A stretch of DNA of 64,000 nt from Larimichthys crocea (GCF_000972845.2 NC_040018.1:5211943-5275942); one strand, 5' to 3'. Numbered from the stretch's first letter, positions 1 to 12,496 are shown. Notes: generated by a model not told the origin, from the letters alone. Translations and numbers: made by a program.

Positions 1-208
1 CCAGTAAATATCTAATTTCTCAACCTGGATATCGGCTTATAGTCGTGCGGCTTATATATGTAATTTTTTATAATTAAAAAAAAAAAGTGTAGTGGGTGCG
101 GCTTATATTCAGGTGTGCTCTATAGTCCGGAAAATACGGTATGTCTGAAATCTTCTTGGTCATAAACAAAATCAAAGAGATGAATAATGCTGGAAGGTAA
201 ATACTCAC

Positions 209-376
209 ATGGTCTTAGCTTTTTCCCACGACTCCCCCCAGACGTAGACACCATGTCGGCGGACGAGGACGGCACATGAATCTGGGTATTCTTCCATTGC
301 CAAAGCCATCCGGTCTTTCAAGTCCTTCTCCTCTGGTGTATTTTCAATAATAGGCACGACGAGTGTGTCATCATAC
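209..376 (-). CDS. apip: apip exon 6 (third zinc His)
   Basis: Encodes [20 protein letters not shown] and on to [20 protein letters not shown], then EKAKTM. The His of RRHGVYVWG is the third zinc ligand. Donor GTGAGT directly follows ACCAT (phase 2), consistent with continuation into the final exon beyond the window. Confidence 0.97.
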
Positions 377-3300
377 CTGGACATATGCAGGGTACAAAAT
401 GACAAATTACACTCGGGCTGTTAACTTTTTAGTGGCATTAACTTTTCCCATTAGAGTTCTGTCAGATAGAGGCCAGATATATAGAGACATTCCTGCTCGG
501 AGAACTTGACACTGCCGTCTGCTGCACTGTCTCTGATTTGGAGGCAATCAAATCAAAATATTACAATGACTATGAATCAGGCATGTGGCTCGGGAGGTAG
601 AGAAGGTCAACCACTGATCACGGGGTGGCTTCAACCAAACCTCCTCCTGTCCACATGTTGAAGAGTCCTTGGACAAGACACTGAAATACAAATTGCTCTC
701 AATGGTCAGGTCAGTACCCTGTGGGGCAGCTCGCTGCCATCAGCGTGTGCATGAATGGGTGAATAAGTGGTAGAGAGTTTGTAGAGCTCTGTGGATAAAA
801 GTGCTGTATAAATGTAGCAATTTACTATTGTACTGAAACTGGGTAAATACTTTATCAAAAAAATCCAGCATCTCAAGTGAAAAGATGTACTGTTGTATAT
901 TATTTTAAGGTGAATATGTTTTAGTGTATAGGTGAATATGTTTTGGTGTATTTGTTGGTTAAACAGTACAAGTTGTCACCTCAGATTTTATTAATTCTTC
1001 ATGTTTGACTGATCAAAATAATAAATTATGACATTGATTTTTTACTGCTGTACTCTGTCAAGCTCCCGGCTGCCTCCTTCCCAGCTCCCAGAGAGGAACC
1101 ATCTAAACCTCTGCCAACATTTCGCCCTTTTTTCTGCTGCCTGGATGGGTAATGAGCACACTGTCAAATCTTTGAACTGCTAAAATGTTATTTCTATCCG
1201 GCTTTGCAATAAATGCTAACATTTGAAGGCAGAAATGAGGCCACTCCGGATGACTAACAGTATTATTTCACACAATTACATACACAAACTGTACATGCAT
1301 AAAATAAAAGAACACGTTTGGAGTAGCGGCCCATGTGTTTCAGCCTGTGATTTGCATAAGGGTTGCTGGGAAAACGAAGGCAAGACGGGGCACATTTATG
1401 TACGAAGAGATCAAGGCCAAGAAAGAGCTGTTCATATCATCATGTGTTTAAAATATAAAATACCTGCAGTCTTCATCTGTTTGAATTGATAAGGAACTTA
1501 AACCTGATGAAGGAAGTGAGCCTAACGTTCATTTCCACAGCAAGTTGGCAGCTTCTGGGAAATTTCTACTGTCAGACTGATAGTAGGTGAATGAGTGCCA
1601 GAACTCCACCTTCACTAATTATTCTTGGTAGGCGAGCTTTTATTCATTTTATGTATCCTTGGAAGAGGAGCCACAGATTAGTTTGAGACACCAGCGAGCG
1701 GAATATACTGAATAAGAAGCGGTCATTTCTAACATGACAATATGTTAAATATAATCATCTACCATTGTAGCCATTGTACTTAAGTTTGGATTTTTCAGGC
1801 CTGCGTGAAAAGGCTCAAACTAAGCTGAAGTACCCACTAAATTATTGTTTTTCACTGTACACTAGTTCTTGTTGGTGTATCTAGGAATCTTTATTATCCC
1901 TGAGGGGCGATTTGTTGTGCAGCAGCACATGTAACATAATAACACATATACAAACAAAGGTAACGACAACCAGTAAAAGACTAAATAAACACACACTACA
2001 TAAAAATACAATGTTAATTCAGGTGATTTTTTTTCCAACAAAATGTACAATAGCTTCTGTGGGTCTGTTTGAATTTGAAAGTTTGGTTCAGCTGAATTCT
2101 CTGGACATGCCCTAACTGTGAGGAAACAGATAAGACTCCGAGGTCTATTACTCATGTTCCAGCAGATTTCGAAGGTGTGGTTTAACCTTTAAGCTCCCTT
2201 TGGTTAGGACAGGGAGTTAAGTTACAGAATTACACAGCTGAAGTGCAAGATTTCAAGTTACAACAACCAAAATCAGTTTCATTACAAACACGAGGTCAGG
2301 CAGGGTCCTGCTTCATGTCCCATATTTCACACTTTCACAGTGTCTTAGCAGAGCTTAGTTTTACGGTTCACTCATCGTTTTCTGCATAAGAATACAACTG
2401 TATTGTGTTTTATTGTTTTGTAATATCTCTGTATTTGTACAATATGTTTGTGTTGATTTGTTCTGTACACGTGACATCCATTGCACGCCTGTCCATCCTG
2501 GGAGAGGGATCCCTCCTCTGTGGCTCTTCCTGAGGTTTCTTCCACATTTTTTCCCTGTTAAAGGTTTTTTGTGGGCAAGTTTTTCCTCACTCGAACCGAG
2601 GGTCTAAGGACAGAGGGTGTCACTCCCTGTACAGATTGTGAAGCCCTCAGGGGCAAATGTACTTTGTGCTATACAAATAAAATCTGATTTGATTTGAACT
2701 AAAGTAGGAATGAATAACATAATAAAAGATGGCCAGAGAAGATGGATATTTGTATTGCACCAATACATCCAATGGATGGCTGAGAGTAGTGACATACAGT
2801 CAACGAGCAAACTGAAGTCCTATCACCTCGTTTAAAGGCACTTTCTTATTTTTTAATTACTCAGACGCAGACTCAAGGACTCACTCCAACATATGAGCTA
2901 CCAAGTTGCCTCTAAAGACAGATTCTGAACACAGCACTTTGTGCGCTTCTCTGTAAATTGAGTGTTTTGACACTTTCACAGTATAGAGCACCTATAGCAG
3001 CTTTATCACAGGAAAAAAAAGGAATTCTACAATATAAAGACGTTTAGGTGGCAAACCCAGTCAGTGAGTTTGCAGCTATGATCTCGACTAGGAATGTGGA
3101 GATGCTTTCAAACCTCGGCTTGACCAAGAAATCAAAACGCTCATACTTCACTAATCGTTGCTGCTTGATCACATACCGATAGTTAGTGCCTGAGGTGCCC
3201 TTACGAATCCCCTTGATCATTTCCTGGTGTGTTATCCTGAACTCTTTGCCAGGATACAGCAGTGTTGCCATGACAGCAGCCTTGGAGTGGGTGTGTATAA

Positions 3301-6300
3301 CTGCCTGCGCCCCTGCATTTTAGAAAAGGAAAAGCAGATTTTGATTTTTGAGTGTCATCTACTAGTACTGTTTTTCCCAAATGGTAACCATGAAAAGGGA
3401 AGAACACTTGCCACCGCCCACAGATGACGAGCAGACTTTAAGGTGCACTGTCCTTTGAAATTCTTTGGGACAAATTTAAAGGTGCTGTGTGTCAGATTTA
3501 GGGGGCTCAGAATATGACAGAAATGGAATATAACATGCACTATGACTTCATTCATCTATAATCACCTGAAAATAAGAATAACTGTGTTTTAATTACTTTC
3601 AAATGAGCCTTTTATATCTACAGATGCTGCAGTCCGCCACGACAAACTAAACACTTGTGATTTTTTTTTTTTTGCATGATTCAAGAACGTCATACTTTCT
3701 CCTTCATGCTAAGGAGGCGAGAGTGCTGCAATCAAAAACTATTCTGATAGATGACCATGAATTTGTCACACTGGTCCTTTAAATTGTGTTAATAATGGCT
3801 CTGCTTTCATCAGTGATTATAAGTGAAGAATGGAAAACATTGTAGGATGGAGCATATGAGCAATTAATACAAAAGTATTTGTTTAGCGGGAGGTATTTAA
3901 TTACACAGTTGGCGACTGTGAGTCTGCTTCTTTGTGAAACTGCAATCTAACAAAGCACAACTTTTACAGAAAAAAAAAATATCTCAACTTTTATTTCAGA
4001 ATAAACTGAAAAAAATAAATAAAATAAACTTGCAAGAGAAAGAAGAACAGAAGGGAATTATTTAGAGCCTACTGATTTTACTATTTTGTTTCCATGACTG
4101 TTTATTACATCATTTCTAGCGACAGAATGATGTTCCGCCTTGAGATAACCAATTTCATTCAGCCTTTCAAATGAGGAACATCTAAATTCAAATAAAAAAA
4201 AATGTTTGTTTGTTTTTTTTTCAGTTTTCCCATTTCGTTCTTTGTGCCGTAGTACACCGTGGACTGGACTCTGACACAGACAAAACAAGTGTATCACTGA
4301 CTTAATTAAAAAGGTAATTGGTGGTGTGTGTATGAATGTGAATGAGAGTGACTCACCTCTCATAGTGTAGGCATTCATAAAAAGCGGTGTGCACTGGCTC
4401 TTCTTTAGCTTCTTCCAGGCAGGTGGACAGCTGATGTCTCTCTCTTCCACGTCGCACACAAACATGTCGTCCGGCTGAGCGACACAATTATCAGATTTAA
4501 GATGTAACTCTTACGTGAATACTGCTTAATCACATCTTTGATTAGAACAGAACCTGCTCACCTGTATCCTCTCTTTCTGGACGCCTGACGGTGCAATATA
4601 GATCTGCTCCCTGTGTGATACACGAAACAAACAACATGCTGTGTGTTAATATCGGAGAGAAGGACGAGGACGGTGAAGTGCTTCTTGAAATAGCGAATCC
4701 TTTTTTCAAATCCATAATGGGGGATCACGGCCTTGCACGGCATACAAAGAGCCGGACTCATCAGAGGTTATTTTGTCTTTATATCAAAGAAAATGTATTG
4801 AGTAGAAACTTTATGGCTACAACATTAAAAGAAACACTCAATAAAGATTTTCAAATCTTCCATGAAGAACTCAATCCCTCGGGTGGTTTTTGGTAGTAAT
4901 TTTTTATACTTCTGCAACAGTCGTCGTCATCATTTTGAATCTAAAATCCTTTTTGTGTCATGCAATGCACTTTGAACTGCAAATGTGCAATGTAAATAAT
5001 GTTATGACTATCTGATGTGTCATTTTCATAACCATAAGAAATGAAAAGTCTGAGCTAGAAAGCAAGAAATCAACTGGTTATCAGTGTTAAACACCCAACC
5101 TCAAGCTGATCCCCGCAGAATCGCAAGGATCATAATTTTTGTTTAAATGCTGAGAGCCTGAACATTTCCCCATAGAATGTAGAGGATAAAGCCATTGTAC
5201 GCCTCTTTATCTAACAACAAACACAGCAGATAAAGGAGCAGCCTATTGATTTTTTTTTTGTGTGCAAGGTTTGGCGAGACCGCCTCAGGCTCTGAGTCAC
5301 TTCTGAGTCAAAGTAAAGCTGCTGTGAGGAGAAGAAAACCCCAACAGGTTTCAAAAGTTAAAATACAGACCTGAACGCACAGGAAATAAAAATACTCTCA
5401 TTAGAACATATGTGCAAAACTGTGCAGCAGTCTAACAACACAACCCACACTTCATGTATTACATATTTTTATCTGGATTCATTTATTTTGTAAGTGAATA
5501 CGTGTTGGCGGTTTTGTTTCAATAAACAGTTTTTAGGTTGCTGAGATGAACAATTAAAGCAGGATGAAGCTGAAAGGTTCATATTTAGTAGACGATGTTG
5601 AGGCCACAGAGTGGGGCTTTAAATATCTCCTGTTTTGAATCTCGATTTTAAAAAAATATGAAACTGGCAGCTAGAAAACAGTAATTACTCCGTAAATAGC
5701 ACATCCATTTTGAGGAGTGAGTAAGTGTGTTAGTACGGCGGAGCTGAGAACTGCTTGTTTTCTATCTGAATCTGAAGCTATAATAATTTAACAAGGTGAA
5801 ATGAAAATCTCCCGTGGATCATTTTAGAGTTACATTGTTTTCTTCTATCTGAATGAAAAACCCGCAGTACATGCAGCGGCAGTCAGTAAATCCTGTTCGG
5901 TTCCATCAGCTTCCCCTGTTGGCTTAAATAAATGTCTGCCCCTCCCCCGTTTCAAACAGGGATTTGCTAATGGTGTTTTCTTTGTAGCTGCCATCCAAAA
6001 CAACACAGTTCAAAGATGTCTGTAATAACCTGTCAAAGCCTTCAGCTTGTATTCTGTTTCATTATGGCACGACTGTGGCTTCTGTCTCTAAACTAGATTT
6101 GCACACATTGTCAAAGCCGATATAACTGACCTCACATCGACCTAAACGCAACTTCTGTCAGCATGCGAATGTTTCGAAAAACTCTCCATGACGGAATTGC
6201 ATTTTTTTTTTGGCATGATTGTCAAAGACAAGCAACAGAAAAGTTCAAAGAAGGTGAATTAGTTTTGCAGCCTCTGCATAACCAACAGAATGTGAAGAGG

Positions 6301-8046
6301 GAACAGCTATAAAATGTATTCTATATGCATTGTGTTGCAGAGATACAGTATCTACTGAAATTAGTATGCTAACCGACTAGTTTCTGTCCATCTTGTAATA
6401 CCACCAGCACCCAGAACGCCCTAAGGCCGACACGAAGACGAAGGCGAAGAGGAGCGTGCACGGTGGACAGAAAGATGCTGCAGCCGGGATCCCCGGGGGA
6501 GCTGTAGAGAAGAGACCCAGGGGCAGAGCTTTCTCCAGGAATAAATACTCAATATTCATGCCGACTTCTGCTCTGATCTGGAGCTGTTCGGAGTTTTTTT
6601 TTTTTTTTTACTTTTAGGATTAAAATCAGATCCATCTTCACTCGTGCTTCTCAACCTGTCTGTGGCAGTGGACGCGCACACGTCAAGTGTTGTTATTGTA
6701 GCCGTCTTTGCGCACCCAGAGCTCTATGATACTATTTTATATTATATTACCTGGGTTGGTTCCAGGCCTACTTTACTATGAACTAGGTTAGCAAAGCCCC
6801 CATTGATAGGAACTCCATTCAGTGTTTACAAATCACCATCACGATGGAGTTATTTGATCTGTTGGTTGCAATTAAATCAGTTATTGTGTTTGCTGTGAGA
6901 GTTTGGAACGCTACATTGCCAGTTTCATTGAGAATCTTGAAAAGCTTCATTGCATCAAGGCTGGAAGGAGGTGACGAAGATGCCTCCTGTTTTAGTACAT
7001 GGCCATGAATTACACAATGGGATAGATAGTCACACTCGAGGGAGTATAAATTAAAAAAAAACCTTTTCAGATCCTTCACAGTATTCCGCAAGAAATTAAT
7101 CTACATACGAACCCTCGTCGCAGACTGATCCCGCCGCCTGTCCCCGTCACCCATCCCAGCTGGTAGAAGAGTCGACATAACTCGGGGATGAGTACCCGAG
7201 GGTGCTCCCTCTCCTGGAACAAACACCAAAACAAGTTAATCGAGTTATTACAGCTCAACCCATCACATACTGTTAGTTCATGCTGTGAATATAAAAAATA
7301 AAAAATATATGTTGGTTATTGCTGTATCAGTACTGTGTCACTGTAATGGAAACTCCCACGAAAAGATCAGGCAACAATAAATCAATCTGATTATTCATCT
7401 ATGCCACAGGGCTGTATTGTCGTCCAAAACACATCAGGTATGGGCTTGATTGGTTTCCATAAATGCACACAATATAATGTATCTTGGCCTGATCCCTGAG
7501 CCACTCCTTCTGCTTTAAATACCAACTAGGGAACCAATTGTGAATTAATCCACAGGGGGAAATAGTCCCAAACAGAACACTACTTATTCTGGTTTGAGTA
7601 ATGTTTGCTGAAATTCATTATTCAGCCTTTAAAAAGTAAACACTATAAATCTGCTATCTGTTCGACTGTCTTCAGTAGGAACTAATGGACTCATGACTGA
7701 TACTGTTTTCACCAGTCACATACTTAAAATGTGCATTATGTTTTCAGTCATGCTGTACCAGGAGAGTGTCACAGTAACACAGACATCATATTATTATACG
7801 TGGTGACCCGTGTGATTACTGCTACTGAAGAACGAGTCGAATGCTTTCAGAAAGCCCAGAAAATAAACTTCAGGTTTCTTACTTTGGCAGACACCTGTCA
7901 TGTTCATGTGGAGCTTTTTATTGCATCATGTCACACAGATGCAAGTTCAAAGTGTTCGTCGGTCTGTCTGTTGTGCTTGCCTGTTTCTCCGCGGCTTCTT
8001 GACCTGCTTCTTGGCAGCCGTCGCTGGTTCCGCACAAAGATGACAT
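209..8046 (-). CDS. apip: APIP: methylthioribulose-1-phosphate dehydratase (partial, last exon off left edge)
   Basis: Cytosolic enzyme of the methionine salvage pathway that dehydrates 5-methylthioribulose-1-phosphate; in vertebrates also described as an APAF1-interacting inhibitor of cell death. Six coding exons on the minus strand join with consistent phases: 7981-8046, 7113-7213, 4562-4610, 4357-4474, 3177-3312, 209-376 (638 bp, about 212 residues). Visible landmarks are [10 protein letters not shown], the substrate-side Cys in KKSQCTPLF, the zinc ligands in VIHTHSK and [11 protein letters not shown], and the catalytic Glu in THQEMIKGI, all of class II aldolase/fuculose-aldolase type. The human protein continues about 30 residues (CECYDYLFDIAV...), so the terminal exon should lie left of position 1. 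The splice junctions are my reading; the family identity is near certain. Confidence 0.97.
581..832 (+). repeat. tRNA-derived SINE (teleost)
   Basis: The start GCATGTGGCTCGGGAGGTAG looks like a tRNA A-box head. The body then runs through TCCTTGGACAAGACACTGAA, GAATGGGTGAATAAGTGG and TGCTGTATAAATGTAGC to the tail. This combination is the familiar fish tRNA-SINE plan; the B box is degenerate. Identity is from memory of the consensus, not from a search. Confidence 0.7.
1862..1925 (-). repeat. LINE (Rex1/L2-like) 3' end fragment
   Basis: On the minus strand TGCTGCTGCACAACAAATC is followed by GCCCCTCAGGGATAATAAAG, the usual 3' terminus of teleost Rex1/L2-type non-LTR elements. It is only a short piece. 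Confidence 0.45.
2462..2697 (+). repeat. Common teleost interspersed repeat with TGATT tail
   Basis: Contains CCTGAGGTTTCTTCCAC, GAGGGTCTAAGGACAGAGGG, TACAGATTGTGAAGCCCTC and ATACAAATAAAATCTGATTT, ending in short TGATT repeats. This block recurs in many fish genomes and behaves like a LINE/SINE 3' module. The class is uncertain. Confidence 0.6.
3177..3312 (-). CDS. apip: apip exon 5 (zinc-binding HTHSK and catalytic Glu)
   Basis: Encodes [20 protein letters not shown], then [19 protein letters not shown]. The two His of HTHSK are zinc ligands and the Glu of THQEMIKG is the catalytic acid in the characterised human enzyme. Exon 5 ends in CG before GTATGT and exon 6 starts GTATG, so the exact junction has a 4-base ambiguity; GTATGT is the better donor. 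Confidence 0.96.
3475..3784. mobile_element. MITE with TTTAAAGG termini (copy 1)
   Basis: Terminal inverted repeats: AATTTAAAGGTGCTGTGTGT at the left and GTCACACTGGTCCTTTAAATT at the right read as inverse complements at their outer ends. About 310 bp, non-coding, internal GCAGTCCGCCACGAC. The same family recurs at 26896-27176 and, as a fragment, near 19096. It lies in apip intron 4. Confidence 0.65.
4357..4474 (-). CDS. apip: apip exon 4
   Basis: Encodes [18 protein letters not shown], then [20 protein letters not shown]. It contains the substrate-proximal Cys of SQCTPLF. Acceptor CTCAG, donor GTGAGT, phase 1 exit. Confidence 0.96.
4562..4610 (-). CDS. apip: apip exon 3 (49 bp)
   Basis: A short exon encoding [17 protein letters not shown], acceptor CACAG, donor GTGAGC. 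It enters in phase 2 and leaves in phase 0. Residues match the [13 protein letters not shown] block of APIP. Confidence 0.94.
6377..6559. other. GC-rich segment inside apip intron 2
   Basis: A locally GC-rich block (GAAGACGAAGGCGAAGAGG, GGGATCCCCGGGGGAGC) in an otherwise AT-rich intron. It is open on the minus strand for 60 codons (a hydrophobic Leu/Ala/Phe-rich frame) and partly on the plus. It matches no gene I know and has no convincing flanking splice sites. It could be a promoter-like island or a retro-fragment. Confidence 0.3.
7113..7213 (-). CDS. apip: apip exon 2
   Basis: Encodes [20 protein letters not shown] and [13 protein letters not shown]. The acceptor TTCCAG lies just upstream at 7214-7219; it ends after CGAGG with donor GTTCGT, phase 2. 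This is the N-terminal part of the aldolase-class II fold. Confidence 0.95.
7981..8046 (-). CDS. apip: apip exon 1 (22 codons, GC donor)
   Basis: ATG at 8046 opens a 22-codon exon ([15 protein letters not shown]...) ending in phase 0 and joining [13 protein letters not shown] of exon 2. The human N-terminus is likewise a short Cys-rich stretch before the HPR-LIPELC motif. The donor reads AG followed by GCAAGC, that is a GC-AG intron rather than GT-AG. No GT near the end of the frame fits as well. Confidence 0.8.
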
Positions 8047-10139
8047 TTCCTGCGAGGAAACGCATTTGACCACATTTAGAAGACAATTCACAATGCTCCA
8101 GAGAAGATGTCTGGGAAATGGTTGCAATAACATTGATTTTGGTGTCATGTGAGACGAGCTTTGTGCTTTTAACTCACAATGAAAGCGCATTCTGTCAGTG
8201 TCTTACTTCCTTATTCTGATTTACTCACTGACACTGGATACTGTTGAAATAAAATAAAAAAGAACCGATTTACAGTTCTCACTAATTCCTTTCTTTATCT
8301 TTCCGTGTCCTCCCACACATCAGTTAGGTAGACTTTCTTTGGAACAGCTACACAAGGGAAAATCCTTAAAGATGATTCTCTCTTTTTTTTTCTTTTTTTA
8401 TAAAGGTAGTTAAGAAGGTAACAAGTATGCATATGATTTTGTTGAGAACAATCAAACAGAATTAAACGACTCTACGAAAGATTTAAAATGCCTAAATGGA
8501 AGAAAAACTAATCAAACAGAGAAATAAAGTGTCAGCTCACAGCTTCAGACAAAACAGAAGGCTACATTAAAAAGAAGAATAGTTTCACTTTTAGTGTTAA
8601 ATAACTGAATAAATTGTTTCCTGGTGATGGTTGTTTCCTTCTTTCTTGTTTGAAAGGGAGACACACACGAGCCATGTCAGGCACTGCGATTATGCAATTA
8701 TCAGGAATTGGTTGATCGAGATAAGCGATACCACAGAACCTCAAACACTTTCCATCGCTCAAGAGCAGGAACTGTTTTCCAAAAAGACTTTTTTGTAAAA
8801 TTGAGGACTTTTTTTGGTTCTTTCAGTCAAACTTTTCTTCTGGGACGTAACCCTAGAATCAAAACAAAAGGTTTCCTGTGGCCTAGCTGGGCTGAAGGGA
8901 AACGAGCAGTACCTGTGCAGTACGTTACGTTTGTAATGCTGTCTGCGGTTAGAATGGATAGATCGCCGTACAAACAGACTCTTTGATGGAAACCTCAAAA
9001 GGCTTGACAGCTAATTAGTTTCCTTTAGCTTGTGTTATCTTACAGTAAACATAAACCGGTTTAATGGATGATGAGCTGATGTTAACAGATGTCTGTGAGC
9101 TAAAATCGCCTGGAGGGCTGAACACGAGGACGACATTATCGCTATCGAATGTCGTTTTCATTCCGACAACGCGGCGAGGTGTTACATCTGAGAAAAATAG
9201 CTTAAGACAAGCGCTAACACAAGCAGACTTTTGCATGAAGTTATTTATTTCACTGGCAAAATATCTTTTTCACTTTGTTTTCTGTGCTGTCATTTAGAAA
9301 ATTCAGGTAAATCAAAGTGCTGCTGTAATCCCTTTTTATTTCTTATTTTGATTACTGTAACCTTTTCTTCATTTGAATCACCGGGCCCTCTTTAGCTCAC
9401 CTTCAATTAGTGGACGGCAGCAAGACTGTTAACTAAGACTGTTTGTTAACCTCAGTTCTCGCCCACCACAATTTAAATTGCACACACAAGGCCTTAGGTG
9501 ATCCCTGCATTTTAGAGCTGTTGACCAATTATTCCAGCTCGTGGCCTCGCCGCTCAACTGATCAAGGCCTCCGAATCGCCTTTGTCGCTCTGTGAGATCT
9601 GCTTAATCTGGGTTTTTTTAAGCGAGTAATAAAAAACAAATTTCAGAGGTTAGTCTTTGTATAAACACTCTGTTTGACTTCAAATTTGCTCTGATTGCAT
9701 GCCTTAACCTGTATAATGCATATGTATGTTTGTTACATTATGTGTATGCTTGTACTTTTCATACCTGTATATTACCCAATATGTTCAGCATTTTGTAAAA
9801 CAAATATTATTATATAAAATTCTTAAGACACGATTTGTTCCAGCTGTTTGAGCACGTCTTGTTTTAAAACTGAAGTCTCATAAGTTTCCAGCTAGGGCCT
9901 TTGTTGTTGCTGCCCTGGAAATACTTGACATGTTAGCACACATACTTAATTGAGCAACACTGTTACGTGCTTATCGGTGAAATCATCTGCTCTGCATATC
10001 ATGGGGGAAATGAAAACTTATTACATAACACTTGACGTATTACATTACAACACTACTGCACAGTGAAACTGGTATTTAGTCCCATAAACAGGTGACTTGT
10101 CGAGAATTTGCCACATTTAAGCAGAGGTACATGCATATA

Positions 10140-10860
10140 TGGAGGACTAAAAGTGCCAAAATGAAATAAATAAATATACCATTAAACAATTAATTACTTA
10201 AATGTGTCATTAATTCATTAAAATACTGATTTTATGTAAAATACAAACAAACATATATAACCATTTCACTATTTAATTAATCTATATTTACATTGACAGC
10301 TATTTAATGCATGGGGACGATGGGGCCAGAGTCAGGCACACTCAAAAGTTCTTTAGAAATCTACCAGAGAAGCGGTGGACTACTTCTTCTAAATTTGCAG
10401 TCACTCTACAGTGACTAATATAATATCTATAATATCTTACCTTATCTATAATATCTTTAATAAGTTCCTCTGCTTTACTCGCTACATGCTCTGGGTCAGC
10501 AGGTCCTGCTTCCACATCCTCTGCTAAGACTAAAACGTCTCTCACCAACTCCCTTGGAAGTTCATGAAGAACCTTCATTTTTTCTAGCCAGGCACTCTAC
10601 TTCAGACCAAAGCAATGAATCAGACTAGATTAGCGTCAGCCCCAGCCACTGACTTTGATGGGCGAGTTTGTCAATTCATGAAGCACTGCAACACAGGACC
10701 ATGAAATGTAAATGTAAATTAATTAAATAGTGAAATGATTCTATATGTTTGTTTGTTTTTTTACATAAAATGAATCTGTATTTTAATGAATTAATGACAC
10801 ATTTAAGCATTTATTTAACGGTGTATTTATCTATTTAATTTTGGCATTTTTAGTCCTCCA
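10140..10860. mobile_element. TA-flanked foldback element with ~145-bp inverted repeats
   Basis: Left end TGGAGGACTAAAAGTGCCAA and right end TTGGCATTTTTAGTCCTCCA are inverse complements. The similarity continues inward for about 145 bp on each side (to about 10281 and from about 10709), at roughly 90 percent by eye. TA dinucleotides flank both ends (10138-10139, 10861-10862), as for Tc1/mariner or related insertions. The centre holds an exon-like ORF. A short piece of the centre recurs at 63098-63155. Confidence 0.75.
10342..10578 (-). pseudogene. Exon-like ORF carried inside the foldback element
   Basis: 78 codons beginning MKVLHELPRELVRDVLVLAE, rich in Glu, Asp and Leu, then HVASKAEELIKDIIDK. 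Just after DIIDK the DNA reads AAG then GTAAGA, a strong splice donor, so the coding-like part may be a captured 5' exon of about 45 codons; the rest of the frame is lower in coding character. I do not recognise the family. It could instead be part of an ancestral transposon protein. Confidence 0.35.
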
Positions 10861-12232
10861 TAAGCAGATTCTTACCTGTCGTAAACAGGTGAGTGCAGAT
10901 GTGTTAAACACCTTTGTACATAAAGAAGTCAAGATGGGGGGTCCATAAACTTTTAAAACAGTGCTTATGAGGTTGTGGTGTTCACAATAAATGCACTATT
11001 TAACATTTAGACAAACACAGACCCTAAAGAAATCAAACCTGTGTGTTGCAGTCCTTACATCATACTCGAGTCCCAGTCAGATTTCATGCGGTCCGAAGCT
11101 TCTCCAGTTGACATAATATGTCATTTATTGTATTTATATACAATAAATTGACATAATGAACCTGCACACCCCTGCTATGCGAAGTCTGGCTCCTGTAGAT
11201 GTGTTGCATGCTGTAGTACTAACACTGTCTTGTTTTTTCATTCCAACATAAACACAACTTAAGATCGAGAGTGGCTGAGTGAAATAAAATGGTGTGGAGT
11301 GATTTGCACTTTCATTTGCGATTAAAAAAAAAAAAAAACTGCTGCAGGTTTCAGTTGCACAGAACAAAAACAGTCACTGTCACTAAGTCAAAACCAAGAT
11401 TAGCTTTTGGTTAGATCCTTTAACAAACTATTATTTGAGAATTTAAAAAGTAGATGAACTAATTCTGAAAATGAAAGAAGTATCTAAATGTACCTCTGTA
11501 ACTTAAGACTAGAGTTGCACGATACCCACGGTACCCTGCGGTGCCAAATCATAACGGTTCCTACTATATTGGTAGTCTACACGACGGTCCTACCGTGGAT
11601 TACTAAACTACAGGTGCCAGTTTCCGCCTGTAAACTCCCTGTAAACAAACCAACATGGCAACTACTGCAACCGAACTACACAGCTGCTGAATGATTGGCT
11701 GTTTGCCTGTTACTGCTGACGTCCGATGATATGATAGGCTGTTTCCACACACTGGGTCCGCCCGTCTGTTCGTGTGTTTCTGCCAGCAAGAACGAACTCC
11801 ATGAAGACAACTCCGCTTCAGAGCAAACGACAAGCTAAAGTTCTGTCTCGCTCAGACGCGCGCACGGCTTACAGTCACGAACACGAAACAACACGCTCAC
11901 CGTGGCAGAAGCACCAGGCCTGAGCGCGTCTGACGCGGCGGCGTTGAACACTGATTTTGCTAAAAAAAAACAAACTCGTTGTTTCAAACTTGTTTCAGTC
12001 TAATTTAGGGCTGTGCAATTAATCAAATTTTGATCACGATTTCGATTTTGTTGTCAAACGATCTCAAAAATCATATAATGGAGTTTAAACGATTTATTTT
12101 CCACTTTTCATTACACAATTTCTGAGAGACGCGCATGCGCAATACATTCCATTTCACACGGCTCGCTGACAAAGATTGAGAGTGAGATTGAAAGCCGAAT
12201 GAGAAGAATCAGACGAGAAGCAGCAGCACATA

Positions 12233-12496
12233 ATGTGCAAGATTTGCTACAAGGTAATAGCTGCTCCTCTTGGTAACACCACAAATTTATTCAACCATCT
12301 CAAACAAAAGCACAAAGTCACTCACGACGAATTAATAAAGAAACAAAAAGACAAAGCCAGTGCCACAACCAGCAAGACGTCAACGCAAAATCAGTCATCG
12401 ATCACAGACACACTGTTTAATGCGACTCCTTATCCGACAAGTTCGGAGAGGTATGATGAGAAACAAATATTTCCCTCCCTCCGTTTTCCAAAATAA
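12233..12496 (+). pseudogene. BED zinc-finger N-terminus of a hAT transposase (truncated)
   Basis: The 87-residue frame begins MCKICYKVIAAPLGNTTNLF then NHLKQKHKV. The two Cys (CKIC) and the two His (HLKQKH) have BED-finger spacing, as in hAT transposases and ZBED proteins. It is followed by a Ser/Thr/Lys-rich linker and stops at 12496, where foreign sequence begins. The RNase H-like hAT catalytic core is missing, so it is not expected to be active. Confidence 0.75.

Larger units (their letters stand above)
377..3176. other. apip intron 5 (2.8 kb), repeat-bearing
   Basis: Non-coding between apip exons 5 and 6. It holds a tRNA-type SINE (581-832), a LINE 3' tail (about 1862-1925) and a common fish repeat (about 2462-2697). 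No other coding signal was seen; the open frames here are AT-rich chance frames. Confidence 0.7.

Noticed and set aside
4591..4896. 101-codon plus-strand open frame over apip exon 3
   Set aside because: Antisense to a certain exon, no family match, composition of chance sequence.
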